A DNA stretch of 64,000 nucleotides from Bacteroidia bacterium. Its GTDB lineage: Bacteria > Bacteroidota > Bacteroidia > J057. A program made the position numbers and the translations under genes. This document shows positions 19,485 to 27,840 of the stretch, piece after piece (the first letter of the stretch is position 1; the number at the start of each line of letters is the position of its first letter). The stretch lies in the NCBI GenBank assembly GCA_041391665.1, contig JAWKNO010000002.1, positions 558,001-622,000 of the forward strand, given 5' to 3'. The notes below the pieces were generated by a model that saw nothing but the letters and a program-made list of their open reading frames with translations, searched no databases and was not told the origin of the DNA.

Positions 19485-20485
19485 GGGTTAAGATCGGTTA
19501 CCGGTTCTGAATCAGGTGTTTTTTCGGTTTGAGCAGGCGTCTCCTGCCATGGGATGGTGTCTTTCACAAAGTTTCGGATCGTTTCCATTGCCTCCATATT
19601 TTCACCGGATGCAGGTTTTGCTTTGGCAAATTTTACAAGATCTGCGGTTGTGAGTAAATCGTCAATTTGTCTGACCTGTATAGGTTTCAGGGCAGGTAAC
19701 TGGCGAAGGCTGCTGATAATTTCATTGGTCGTGTACTCCAGCGCCATAATATGAAATTTGTTTTCCAGATATTCCCTGAATATATCTGTCAGTTCGCTGT
19801 AATAATCTTTGATAAGCTCCTTCTGCCAGAGTCTCTTTTCTTCAAGTATCGCCAGTTTTCGCATGGCGATTTCGTGGGCGGGAACTGTAGGCACGACTGT
19901 GATATTTTCTTGTGGCAGAGGTTTCGGTCTGTTTTTGATTTTTCTAATGACAAACCAGATAATCGCTGCAAGCAAAAGGGCGATTAACAGATAGGGCAAA
20001 ACTTCGCGAAAGCTAAGAGGTGCACCGCGAATATCTTTGATAGGTTTAATTTCTGCAGTTGTGTCAACCGCAACAGTCTTCACTTCCAAAGGCAAAGCAT
20101 TGGTAAAGGTTGCCTTCTGCGCCGGATCCGTTTTGGTATGATAATAAATGTCTATGGGGGCAATTCTATAGCTGCCTGAATCAAAAGATGTGAGGGTAAA
20201 GTGCTGAACCTGAGTTACTTGTTTGTCATCAGGATTGGGTAATGAATCTACCCGTGTGAAACTCAGCATTTCAAAGCCTTCGATACTGTCTATAACGGGC
20301 CATTGCAGGAGAATATCAGGTGTATGGCGCACCGTAAGTGACAGATGAATCTGGTCGCCGATCTGCATTTCCGTAGTATCAGCGCTCAGACGGGCTTCGA
20401 TTTGTTGTGCAGATAGTCTGAACAGCAATGAGAGCAAAAACAAAGCCGAGGCGGTCGTATATTTCAGGTTTTTGATCTTTTCCAT
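19481..20485 (-). CDS. BatD-like membrane protein, first gene of the bat operon
   Basis: This 334-residue protein has a signal peptide (to about RLSAQ), a periplasmic Ig-like domain (about 28-150) resembling the first BatD domain (IEARLSADTTEMQIGDQIHL), and one transmembrane helix (about 163-185). The cytoplasmic helical domain after it has a Pro-rich linker and a conserved YYSELTDIFREYLENKF segment. Proteins of this layout commonly precede batA in Bacteroidota. It overlaps batA by 4 bases (ATGA arrangement). A -7 element at 20497-20504 precedes it, so this is the likely operon promoter end. Confidence 0.8.
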   Translation of the reverse strand: MEKIKNLKYTTASALFLLSLLFRLSAQQIEARLSADTTEMQIGDQIHLSLTVRHTPDILLQWPVIDSIEGFEMLSFTRVDSLPNPDDKQVTQVQHFTLTSFDSGSYRIAPIDIYYHTKTDPAQKATFTNALPLEVKTVAVDTTAEIKPIKDIRGAPLSFREVLPYLLIALLLAAIIWFVIRKIKNRPKPLPQENITVVPTVPAHEIAMRKLAILEEKRLWQKELIKDYYSELTDIFREYLENKFHIMALEYTTNEIISSLRQLPALKPIQVRQIDDLLTTADLVKFAKAKPASGENMEAMETIRNFVKDTIPWQETPAQTEKTPDSEPVTDLNP

Positions 20486-20496
20486 AAGTCAACCCG

Positions 20497-20504
20497 CAAA
20501 TATA
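20497..20504 (-). promoter_or_regulatory. -7 promoter element (TATATTTG) of the bat operon
   Basis: Read leftward this is TATATTTG, a perfect TAnnTTTG match, ending 11 bases before the first ATG of the bat operon. I saw no clear -33 TTG at 19-21 bp. It predicts a leader of only a few bases. Confidence 0.45.
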
Positions 20505-20555
20505 CCGTTTATTGAATGCTTTGGTTGTTAATGTTTTGTTAAAGTTGGCAACTAT

Positions 20556-20954
20556 TCAGGAAATAAGCGGGGAGATATCTGAAAAATATCGGATGGCTTG
20601 AGAGAGTTCATTCAGGAAATTGTCGAAGTCGGATGGTTTGTATAAGTAGGCGTTGGCTCCGGCTTCGTAGGCAAATATGATATCTTTTTGGCTTTGAGAC
20701 ATAGAGAGAATCAACACGGGGATTGGCGCATATATACCTTTTTTCACAAACCGGGTAAAATCAATACCATTTTCACCCGGAATCCCAATATCAACGATCA
20801 TAAGATCAAATGAAATCTCTTCCAGATAAGCTCTGGCTTCCTCGGTATTCTTTGCCCAGGTTAACAGAACCTTTTTTTCGATACCGAGGTCCTCCAGTGC
20901 ATATCGAAAGAGACCCGCGTGACTCGTAGAGTCTTCCACTAAGAGGATGTGCAT
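20556..20954 (-). CDS. single-domain response regulator (CheY-like)
   Basis: From the ATG at 20954 this is a 132-residue receiver domain with no output domain. The acidic pair Glu7/Asp8 (LLVEDS), the phospho-acceptor Asp55 (MIVDIGIPG), Ser84 (LILSMS) and Lys106 (YLYKPSDFD) are all in place. A longer open frame upstream (to 21083) lacks sense and would put over 40 residues ahead of the receiver's first strand. No histidine kinase is nearby, so its partner is unknown. The closest homologous context is Bacteroidota single-domain regulators acting by protein-protein contact. Confidence 0.88.
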   Translation of the reverse strand: MHILLVEDSTSHAGLFRYALEDLGIEKKVLLTWAKNTEEARAYLEEISFDLMIVDIGIPGENGIDFTRFVKKGIYAPIPVLILSMSQSQKDIIFAYEAGANAYLYKPSDFDNFLNELSQAIRYFSDISPLIS

Positions 20955-21104
20955 GCTTGGAAATTTGGTTTTATCCAACAAAATAAGTAAATAAATATTT
21001 GAAAATCCAGTAAGAAAAATATGCGCAAATATATCTGCATTGCTCTGATAAAAAATATCAGAGTAATGAGAATAATTTGGCAAAATGTTACGCGAGAAAA
21101 TCTA

Positions 21105-21563
21105 TTATAACAGCTTATCTAACAGGGATTTATCCCGGGATATGACAGTTTCGTGTTTGTGAAATTCAAAGAAAGGGCTTAGGCTGATACATTCGGAAAT
21201 ATTGGAAAAAGATTGTATTCCTTCCGGGGTAATGGCATATACAGGTCCAAACTCCTGTACACTCATTAAAACTTTCAGTGCATACTCAATGGCTTCCACA
21301 CGGTTTGTTACCTCCGGTAACCCCTGGTCAGCAATCAGCTTATCCATATCATTCCACAACTGGTGGCTTAAGCGGAAAGAACTTGCTCTTTTAATATATG
21401 AATCCTCAATTAAAAAGTCAGGCTGATCCGGTAGGGGATAACCATCCACGATACGCATTTTCCCATCATAACCCAATTCCTGCACATGCTGCCAGATTTC
21501 CTGGGCCGTGCCAAACTTATTGAACCGGGGATCTTTGTTGTTTACGAGCTGATATAAGTTCAT
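21105..21563 (-). CDS. unknown protein with ribbon-helix-helix-like segment
   Basis: I do not recognise this 152-residue family. Residues about 60-98 (SSFRLSHQLWNDMDKLIADQ, then GLPEVTNRVEAIEYALKVL) have the strand-helix-turn-helix periodicity of ribbon-helix-helix DNA-binding proteins: a short strand, a first helix, and the TNRxEAIxxAL second helix. N-terminal (about 1-55) and C-terminal (about 105-152) parts match nothing I know. The ATG at 21563 was chosen over a TTG at 21575. It could be a DNA-binding regulator. The AT-rich region upstream contains two copies of TTTGTGTTAC-like sequence (near 21627-21650). Confidence 0.6.
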   Translation of the reverse strand: MNLYQLVNNKDPRFNKFGTAQEIWQHVQELGYDGKMRIVDGYPLPDQPDFLIEDSYIKRASSFRLSHQLWNDMDKLIADQGLPEVTNRVEAIEYALKVLMSVQEFGPVYAITPEGIQSFSNISECISLSPFFEFHKHETVISRDKSLLDKLL

Positions 21564-21775
21564 TGTTTGGGTCAAAAATTATTTCGACGGGTAAAATTTA
21601 CATATAAAAATGCAAACTATCACTATTTGTGTTACAAAATTTGTGTTACGTTTTTAAATTTATTTGCGTAATACAAAAATGTAATATATAATTGTATGTA
21701 ATATTTGTGATTGGCCGCGGTAAACAATGGTAATCACGGACATTAAACTTCCTATTCACTTAATTAATTTTTGAA

Positions 21776-22135
21776 ATGATGAAAAGAGTAATCCAGATCT
21801 CCCTTTTTCTTTTTTTAGGGATTGGTTCCCAGTCAGCCTACGCGGGTGTTTGCCAAAATCTGGCGACCAACGCCATAAGCCGGATTCCTTCTGGCGATGA
21901 AACGCCAAAGGATAAGAAAGAAAAGCCGGCGGCAAACCCTGCACCGGCAGCACAACCCAATTCTTCTATGGTAAAGGGAAATGAAGATCCCAAGCCTCCG
22001 CTTCAGCCGGCAAAGCCAGCGACGCCAGCAAAGGCCAGTCCCACCCAGGGCCTTTCTTTCACCAATCCTTCGGAGAAGGAAATGGAAGAAAGACGGTGTC
22101 TGTTGATGATTCCGTTTATCATTGAAGTGGACTAA
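21776..22135 (+). CDS. small exported Pro/Ala-rich protein
   Basis: This 119-residue protein has a clear signal peptide (MMKRVIQISLFLFLGIGSQS, cleavage near AYA-GV). The mature part is low complexity, rich in Pro, Ala and Lys (about 43-95), and ends in a short hydrophobic segment LLMIPFIIEVD. There is no known domain. Two adjacent ATG codons (21776, 21779) could each start it. The signal peptide and the non-overlapping position support it as a real gene. It is convergent with the DUF58 gene, 21 bases away. Confidence 0.6.
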   Translation: MMKRVIQISLFLFLGIGSQSAYAGVCQNLATNAISRIPSGDETPKDKKEKPAANPAPAAQPNSSMVKGNEDPKPPLQPAKPATPAKASPTQGLSFTNPSEKEMEERRCLLMIPFIIEVD

Positions 22136-22156
22136 CCTATGTCCTGAGCAAACGGC

Positions 22157-23083
22157 TTATTTCCGCTTTTCTCTTCTGCTAAACAGGTTCATAAGCGCCT
22201 GGATGTAAGAGTCTTTGGTATTAATACTCAGAAAATCTGCTCCAGACCGCATAAAAATTTCACGGGTGCGGTTGAGATTTTCCTGATACCATTTGTCATA
22301 ACTCATCCGGGTCGCTTTATGGGCCGTATCAAGCCAGATCGATTCTCCTGTTTCTGCATCTTTTACCCTCGCGAGTCCAATGTCGGGCAGGTGTGCTTCG
22401 TGATCGTCAAAAATATGTAACCCAACCACGTCATGACGTCTTTTCGCAATACTCAGGGCATCCTGGTAGGCCGCACCGGTATTCATATAGTCTGAGAGAA
22501 TAAAGACCACACTCCGCTTTTTCAACATATTGGTCAGATGCCGGAGTACTTCGGCCAGATCTGTCCCGCTTCCCTCAGGATGTGTGTCGATCAACTCCCG
22601 TATAATGCGGAGGATGTGATTTTTGCCTTTTTTCGGGGGGATATATTTTTCTATTCTGTCGGTAAAAAACATCACGCCGACTTTGTCATTGTTATTGATG
22701 GCAGAGAATGCGAGTACGGCGCAGATTTCAGCCATTATATCCGCTTTCATTTGCGCTACCTGTTCACGGTTCATCTGTGTACCAAACATGGTCGAACCAC
22801 TGATATCCACCAGCATCATAACGGCGATTTCCCGTTCTTCTTCGAAGACTTTAATATGGGGATTTTCAAATCGCGCAGTGACATTCCAGTCGATATTTCG
22901 TACATCATCTCCATACTGGTAGGCCCGCACTTCACTAAAAGACATACCGCGCCCTTTGAACGCACTGTGATACCCTCCGGAGAATATTTGATTGGAAAGG
23001 CCTCGGGTTTTAATCTCAATTTTTCGGACCTTCTTCAACAGTTCTGTGGTCCGGTCACTACTCTGATTCTCTTTTGTACTCAT
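22157..23083 (-). CDS. DUF58 family protein (VWA-like), Bat/MoxR system partner
   Basis: This 308-residue protein has the DUF58 motif GMSFSEVRAYQYGDDVRNIDWNVTAR (shown here from its ends: GMSFSEVRAY and RNIDWNVTAR) followed by a VWA-like fold with MMLVDISGSTMFG. The start at 23083 (MSTKENQSSD) was preferred over an upstream ATG at 23134, which would add hydrophobic residues untypical of this cytoplasmic family. In Bacteroidota, DUF58 genes usually lie in the same operon as MoxR ATPase and batA. Here it lies about 1.7 kb from the bat cluster, separated by three genes, and no moxR is in the window. Confidence 0.9.
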   Translation of the reverse strand: MSTKENQSSDRTTELLKKVRKIEIKTRGLSNQIFSGGYHSAFKGRGMSFSEVRAYQYGDDVRNIDWNVTARFENPHIKVFEEEREIAVMMLVDISGSTMFGTQMNREQVAQMKADIMAEICAVLAFSAINNNDKVGVMFFTDRIEKYIPPKKGKNHILRIIRELIDTHPEGSGTDLAEVLRHLTNMLKKRSVVFILSDYMNTGAAYQDALSIAKRRHDVVGLHIFDDHEAHLPDIGLARVKDAETGESIWLDTAHKATRMSYDKWYQENLNRTREIFMRSGADFLSINTKDSYIQALMNLFSRREKRK

Positions 23084-23163
23084 GGCGTAAATATAAAAAA
23101 ATGCTGAAAAAAGCGGAAATTCCATAAGGATCACGCAAATTGTCTGCGGGTATCCCCAAAATT

Positions 23164-23691
23164 ATGCGAAAACTAAAATTAGAAGAACTCAACAGGCTTT
23201 CCCTCGATGAATTTCACGAGGCCGAGAAACAACCCGTTACGGTTATCCTCGACAATATACGAAGTATGCACAATGTGGGTGCGGTTTTCCGCACGGCGGA
23301 TGCTTTTCTGATCGAAAAAGTTATTCTTTGCGGTATTACCCCGATTCCTCCCCATCGTGAAATTCGCAAAACAGCCATTGGGGCAGAAGAAAGTGTAAGC
23401 TGGGAATATCAGCCGAATATTGTATCCGTTGTTGCTTCCCTGAAAGCGGAAGGCTATAAAATCTTTTCTGTTGAACAAACTGACCAGAGCATTCCTCTCA
23501 ATCAGTTTTTGCCCTCCTATGAAAAATGCGCGGTTGTATTTGGCAATGAGGTAGAAGGGGTGAGTCAGGAAATTGTCGATATTTCAGATGTTTCTGTCGA
23601 AATTCCTCAGTTTGGAACCAAACATAGTCTGAATGTATCGGTTGCCGCCGGTATTGTTCTCTACAAGCTTACGATAGAAACCGGCCGTTAA
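23164..23691 (+). CDS. SpoU/TrmH family RNA 2'-O-methyltransferase
   Basis: This 175-residue SPOUT enzyme transfers methyl from SAM to a ribose 2'-OH of tRNA or rRNA. The three family motifs are present: motif 1 NVGAVFRTADAF, motif 2 VVFGNEVEGVS and motif 3 IPQFGTKHSLNVSVAAGIVL, which form the trefoil knot. It is short and has no substrate-binding N-terminal domain, like TrmL or minimal SpoU proteins, so the exact substrate is uncertain. The ATG at 23164 was preferred over a TTG at 23140. It diverges from the DUF58 gene, and its end faces the DCC gene with 6 bases between the stops. Confidence 0.9.
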   Translation: MRKLKLEELNRLSLDEFHEAEKQPVTVILDNIRSMHNVGAVFRTADAFLIEKVILCGITPIPPHREIRKTAIGAEESVSWEYQPNIVSVVASLKAEGYKIFSVEQTDQSIPLNQFLPSYEKCAVVFGNEVEGVSQEIVDISDVSVEIPQFGTKHSLNVSVAAGIVLYKLTIETGR

Positions 23692-23697
23692 TATCGT

Positions 23698-24087
23698 TCA
23701 GATAAATCGCGCGGCTTCTTCCGGACTGGGCAGGCGGCAGGATTCTCTTTTCCCAAACCACCGGTAACGGTTTTTGGCAATAATTCTATAAACAAAATCC
23801 CTGATAAAAGCCGGGATGATGATAAACCCGTAACACAGATTCCACGGAAATATCAACTTCCTTGCGATACGCAAGGCGGCAGCAGATTCTTTATAGAGTT
23901 TCCCATTTTCATAGAGATAAACGGTGCCTACTTCTTCGGTGGGTTCTCCTGCCTCAGTAAGAATTTTCTGGCCGGCTTCTGACTGATTGGCCGTGAATCT
24001 GAATACACCCTGCCGATCTCTGTCCATGATGAAGTTTACAGAAGCATTACAAAAATTACAGACTCCGTCAAATATGATCACCTGCAT
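23698..24087 (-). CDS. DCC family thiol-disulfide oxidoreductase-like protein
   Basis: This 129-residue protein shows the DCC/DUF393 signature FDGVCNFCNASVNFI (DxxCxxC; Cys11 and Cys14) at its N-terminus, a DRxxxFRF motif, the ALRIARKL helix and a C-terminal WFGKRESCRLPSPEE. The family has a thioredoxin-like fold and is presumed to act as a redox protein, but its substrate is unknown. It lies 11 bases downstream of the KdsC-like gene on the same strand, so the two may be cotranscribed. Confidence 0.88.
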   Translation of the reverse strand: MQVIIFDGVCNFCNASVNFIMDRDRQGVFRFTANQSEAGQKILTEAGEPTEEVGTVYLYENGKLYKESAAALRIARKLIFPWNLCYGFIIIPAFIRDFVYRIIAKNRYRWFGKRESCRLPSPEEAARFI

Positions 24088-24098
24088 GGTCGCATTTT

Positions 24099-24806
24099 TT
24101 AATAGGTAATATCAAAGGCCAGTACATCTTCAATAAATTCGCGTACACAGCCTTCTCCGCCCTTCCTGGTTAATACGACATCAGCTATACTTTTGATTTG
24201 TCTTGCGGAATCTGCCGGGCAGGCTGAGAGGGAAACTTTTTTCATTAAAGACAGGTCATTGAGATCATCGCCCAGATAGGCCATATTTTCAAATCCGATG
24301 CCTGTCTGAGAAATCCAGCGGGCAGCTACTTCTGTTTTCGGTTCCCTTCCTGCATGTACAAACTGCACCCCAATTGCTTCGGCTCGTGCCTGAATGACTT
24401 TATCCGCAGAACCGGAACTGATAAAGCCAAAATTCATGCCGTGTCGTGTGATGGCGCGATGAATGGCCAATCCGTCTTTTACATTAAATCGCTTAATCTG
24501 ATCTCCGGTTTGGTTGTAGTACATTCCTCCGTCTGTCATCGTACCATCCACGTCCAGAAGAATAAACCTTATTTTTTTTCCTGCGATAGTTTGCTCGAAC
24601 ATACCGATATCGCGTTTTAATAAGTGATCAACCGGTAAGTTAAGCTTGTCCGAGATTTCAATCAGTGTATCAAAATCCGGCTCAGCTTTGCCCAGTTCGT
24701 ATTTGCGGAGGGTATCCTCCCAAATACCCATTTCCTGGGCAAAGCTGGCCGTAGTCTGGTTTTTCCTGGCTCGAATATGACGAAGGTTTTTTCCGAAAAA
24801 AGACAC
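24099..24806 (-). CDS. HTH (XRE) domain fused to KdsC-type HAD phosphatase
   Basis: This 235-residue protein begins with an XRE helix-turn-helix (about 5-62; NLRHIRARKNQTTASFAQEM, EDTLRKYELGKAEPDFDTL). It continues as a type C0 HAD phosphatase like KDO-8-phosphate phosphatase. HAD motifs are LLDVDGTMTDGG (Asp85, Asp87), ISSGSA (about 129-133), Lys157 and GDDLND (180-184), plus the KdsC tail signature TRKGGEGCVREFIE. KdsC releases KDO from KDO-8-phosphate for lipopolysaccharide synthesis and is normally about 175 residues with no HTH. The fusion suggests DNA binding or regulation linked to KDO or a related sugar phosphate (inference). The start codon is GTG at 24806. Confidence 0.85.
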   Translation of the reverse strand: MSFFGKNLRHIRARKNQTTASFAQEMGIWEDTLRKYELGKAEPDFDTLIEISDKLNLPVDHLLKRDIGMFEQTIAGKKIRFILLDVDGTMTDGGMYYNQTGDQIKRFNVKDGLAIHRAITRHGMNFGFISSGSADKVIQARAEAIGVQFVHAGREPKTEVAARWISQTGIGFENMAYLGDDLNDLSLMKKVSLSACPADSARQIKSIADVVLTRKGGEGCVREFIEDVLAFDITY

Positions 24807-24861
24807 AGTTTTTAGTTTGATTTGGCGGTCAAATTTCGGCTTTTCAGATCAACCGTCCAAA

Positions 24862-25398
24862 CTATAAAATAGCGCTGATTACAGGTTTTAGTAAATATCC
24901 GCCATTTCCCTGCTCTACTACTGATTTTTCAGCATCAAAGTCCAGGGTGACATTGGTAAGACTGTCCTGAACCATGATTTTGTTGAATTTAATTTTTATC
25001 CCTGAGGACATGCCCGATGGAACTTTCAGAGGATAAATTACACTATCAACCATAATGCTATTGTTGGGACCCAGAAGAAGTCTGACTTCCTGAATTTCGC
25101 CAGGAGGCAGCGTGTCATTGACAATCAGCGTGTCCTGACCAGCCTGATATTGGAGGAGGTCATAAACACCTGCATAAGTGAAAAGTGGGACAAAACCCGA
25201 GCTGGCTTTGGTTTTTACCGATACCTGAAGAAGATCGATATTTACCTGATCTACATTCGTGGGATTGTCTGTAAGCCGGATTTGCAAATAGGATTTTCCG
25301 TCTTCTTCTGAATCATAAAAATCATCCTCTCCAAATTCACAGGAAAAAGTTGCGAAAAGGACCAAGAGCATAGTAAACAGTACGGTTTTTTGTTTCAT
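24862..25398 (-). CDS. DUF4382 lipoprotein
   Basis: This 178-residue protein has a lipoprotein signal peptide (MKQKTVLFTMLLVLFATFSC; lipobox ending at Cys20). An acidic linker precedes a DUF4382 beta-sandwich, with LQIRLTDNPTNVDQVNIDLL and LPPGEIQEVRLLLG as typical elements. The acidic EFGEDDFYDSEEDG stretch after the Cys resembles the lipoprotein export signal (LES) that sends lipoproteins to the cell surface in Bacteroidota (inference). Function is unknown. Confidence 0.85.
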   Translation of the reverse strand: MKQKTVLFTMLLVLFATFSCEFGEDDFYDSEEDGKSYLQIRLTDNPTNVDQVNIDLLQVSVKTKASSGFVPLFTYAGVYDLLQYQAGQDTLIVNDTLPPGEIQEVRLLLGPNNSIMVDSVIYPLKVPSGMSSGIKIKFNKIMVQDSLTNVTLDFDAEKSVVEQGNGGYLLKPVISAIL

Positions 25399-25566
25399 TT
25401 GAATTGTGTAAAGATAAACTTAGGGTAATTCAAGAACTATTTTGAAGAAAACACAAATTGGAGAAATTTATTATAAAAGATAATACCAAAGGCGAATCAA
25501 TTCGTTATTTGCCTGCTAGGTTTACTTTTCCATTTTTTCTATTTTGGCTGATTAAAACCGAATACT

Positions 25567-27765
25567 ATGACCCGAATTTTCAGAATCTTTTGTTTTTCTC
25601 TGTTAATTTTTTCATCAAATCTTTTTGCGCAACCATCCCAAAGCCGGGATCGGGTAACGTTGGAGGATATATGGCTGTATTATCGCTATTATCCGCGAAC
25701 ACCTTCAGAGTTTCGCTGGATGAATGACGATAATTTTTATTCCGTGCTGGAGGAAGATAAGGCCATCTCCCGATATTCCATAGGGGATGCGAAAAAAGTG
25801 GATGAAGTACTTTCCCTCGACGGTCTGGAATTTGTGGAGCCTGCCTCCGTACAATCTTATGAATTTAGTGCTGATGAAAATCAGATTTTATTGAAGACCA
25901 TGGTTGAGCATATTTACCGGCATTCGACCCGGGAAGTGTGTTTTGTGGTCAACCGGATTTCGCGAAAAGTTCAGCCGGTGATGGACCAGAAGCCGGTCAG
26001 CAACCCGATCTTCTCTCCTGATGGTACAAAGCTAGGCTATGTATTTGAAAACAACCTCTACTATCTGGATATTGAAAGTGGCCGAACGGTTCAAATTACA
26101 CAGGATGGTGTGCCCAATCGGATTATCAATGGCGCTACGGACTGGGTATATGAAGAGGAATTCGCTTTTGAGAAAGGATTTGCCTGGTCTCCCGATGGCA
26201 ACCGTATTGCATTTTATCGTTTTGACGAAGGCGATGTGGAAGAGTTTGTCATGCCTGTATATGGGACGCTGTATCCTTATCAATACAAATATAAATACCC
26301 GAAGGCTGGAGAAAAAAATGCAGTGGTAAGTATCCATGTGTACGACCTGTTGCAGCAGACAACGGTAATGGCGGATGTGGGCCCGGAAACGGATCAATAT
26401 ATTGCCCGAATCAAGTGGACACAATCATCTGACGAACTGGCTGCCATGCGTCTCAACCGTTTGCAAAATCAGGTAGATGTGTTGCTTATACAGGCGAAAA
26501 CCGGCCAATCATCGGTTATCCTTACGGAAACCAGTGATACATACATTGAAGAGGCTACTGACGATAAATGGTATTTTCTGAAGGATAGTGAAGATTTTCT
26601 CTGGCTGAGTGAAATGGATGGATATAACCATATTTACCGGTATGGCAGAGATGGGAAAATGAAAAAAGCCCTTACATCCGGTAAATATGAAGTATCCAGG
26701 ATGTTGGGTGTTGATGAAACCAACAATACCGTTTACTATCTTTCAAAAGAAGTTTCTCCTTTGGAAGACCATTTGTACGCGGTACATCTGGATGGGAAGA
26801 AAAAAACAAGGTTGACCTCAGAGAAAGGCATGCATGATCCTGTATTCAGTTCTGCTTTCAATTATTATGTGGATACGTATAGCTCGATTGAAAGACCTGG
26901 AACTACGGAGCTCTGCGACAACAAAGGCAAGGTCATCAAGGAGCTGGAAAATAACCGGGCGCTGTCAGACCGGGTGAAAGGATTAGCTATCCGGGAGCCT
27001 GAATTTTTTACTTTCAAGACTGGAGAAGGCGTATCATTGGATGGATGGATGATCAAACCCAAAGATTTTTCTCCTGATAAGAAGTATCCTGTATTGATGT
27101 TTGTGTATGGGGGCCCGGGAGACCAACAGGTGCTGAATGCATGGGGAAATGGCGATCCGTTTAACTATATGTGGCACCAGATGCTGGCGCAAAATGGCTA
27201 TATTGTCGCTTGCGTAGATAACCGGGGAACGGGAGGTAAGGGGCGTGCTTTTCGGGATGTGAGCTATGCCAATCTCGGAAAATACGAGACGATTGATCAA
27301 CTGGAAGCTGCCAAATATTTTGCCAGTCAGGCGTTTGTGGATGAGAGCCGAATCGGAATTTGGGGGTGGAGTTATGGGGGCTATATGACGTCTCTGTGTA
27401 TGACTAAAGGGAATGGGCTTTTTAAAGCTGGTATTGCTGTAGCACCTGTGACCAACTGGCGGTTTTACGATACGATTTATACAGAAAGGTATTTGAAAAC
27501 GCCTCAGTTAAATCCAGAAGGTTATGATGACAACTCTCCACTCAATTTTGCCAAAGATCTGAAGGGATCTTATCTGCTTATACATGGCACAGCTGACGAT
27601 AATGTACATGTACAAAACTCAATGGAGTGGGTGAATGCATTGGTTGCCGCCAACAAACAATTTGACATGTTTTTTTACCCCAACCGGAATCATGGGATAT
27701 ATGGTGGATATACGAGGTATCATCTATATCGGATGATGACAGACTTTATTTACAAAAATCTTTAG
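25567..27765 (+). CDS. S9 family peptidase (dipeptidyl peptidase IV-like)
   Basis: This 732-residue exported serine peptidase has a signal peptide (to about LFAQ), an N-terminal eight-bladed DPP-IV propeller (about 40-480) and a C-terminal alpha/beta-hydrolase domain (about 490-732). The nucleophile Ser is in GIWGWSYGGYM; the Asp is in GTADDNVH and the His in NRNHGIYGG. The motif GATDWVYEEEFAFEKGF carries the Glu pair that binds the substrate N-terminus. Family members remove X-Pro dipeptides from peptides in the periplasm. A near-consensus TATTTTGG lies about 20 bases before the ATG. Confidence 0.95.
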   Translation: MTRIFRIFCFSLLIFSSNLFAQPSQSRDRVTLEDIWLYYRYYPRTPSEFRWMNDDNFYSVLEEDKAISRYSIGDAKKVDEVLSLDGLEFVEPASVQSYEFSADENQILLKTMVEHIYRHSTREVCFVVNRISRKVQPVMDQKPVSNPIFSPDGTKLGYVFENNLYYLDIESGRTVQITQDGVPNRIINGATDWVYEEEFAFEKGFAWSPDGNRIAFYRFDEGDVEEFVMPVYGTLYPYQYKYKYPKAGEKNAVVSIHVYDLLQQTTVMADVGPETDQYIARIKWTQSSDELAAMRLNRLQNQVDVLLIQAKTGQSSVILTETSDTYIEEATDDKWYFLKDSEDFLWLSEMDGYNHIYRYGRDGKMKKALTSGKYEVSRMLGVDETNNTVYYLSKEVSPLEDHLYAVHLDGKKKTRLTSEKGMHDPVFSSAFNYYVDTYSSIERPGTTELCDNKGKVIKELENNRALSDRVKGLAIREPEFFTFKTGEGVSLDGWMIKPKDFSPDKKYPVLMFVYGGPGDQQVLNAWGNGDPFNYMWHQMLAQNGYIVACVDNRGTGGKGRAFRDVSYANLGKYETIDQLEAAKYFASQAFVDESRIGIWGWSYGGYMTSLCMTKGNGLFKAGIAVAPVTNWRFYDTIYTERYLKTPQLNPEGYDDNSPLNFAKDLKGSYLLIHGTADDNVHVQNSMEWVNALVAANKQFDMFFYPNRNHGIYGGYTRYHLYRMMTDFIYKNL

Positions 27766-27783
27766 TAAGAGTATATAAAAAGC

Positions 27784-27815
27784 AAAGCGGCTGTTCTTCC
27801 CAGAGCAGCCGCTTT
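27784..27815. terminator. bidirectional intrinsic terminator
   Basis: AAAGCGGCTG (27784-27793) pairs perfectly with CAGCCGCTTT (27806-27815) across a 12-base loop, with a T-run on the right and an A-run on the left. It lies between the converging peptidase gene and NRG-repeat gene and can serve both. Confidence 0.85.
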
Positions 27816-27840
27816 TTGTATGCGAATAGCCAGCGAGCGA

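Noticed and set aside
20955..21083. N-terminal extension of the response regulator
   Set aside because: It precedes the conserved first strand of the receiver domain and has no sensible motif; the ATG at 20954 gives a normal length.
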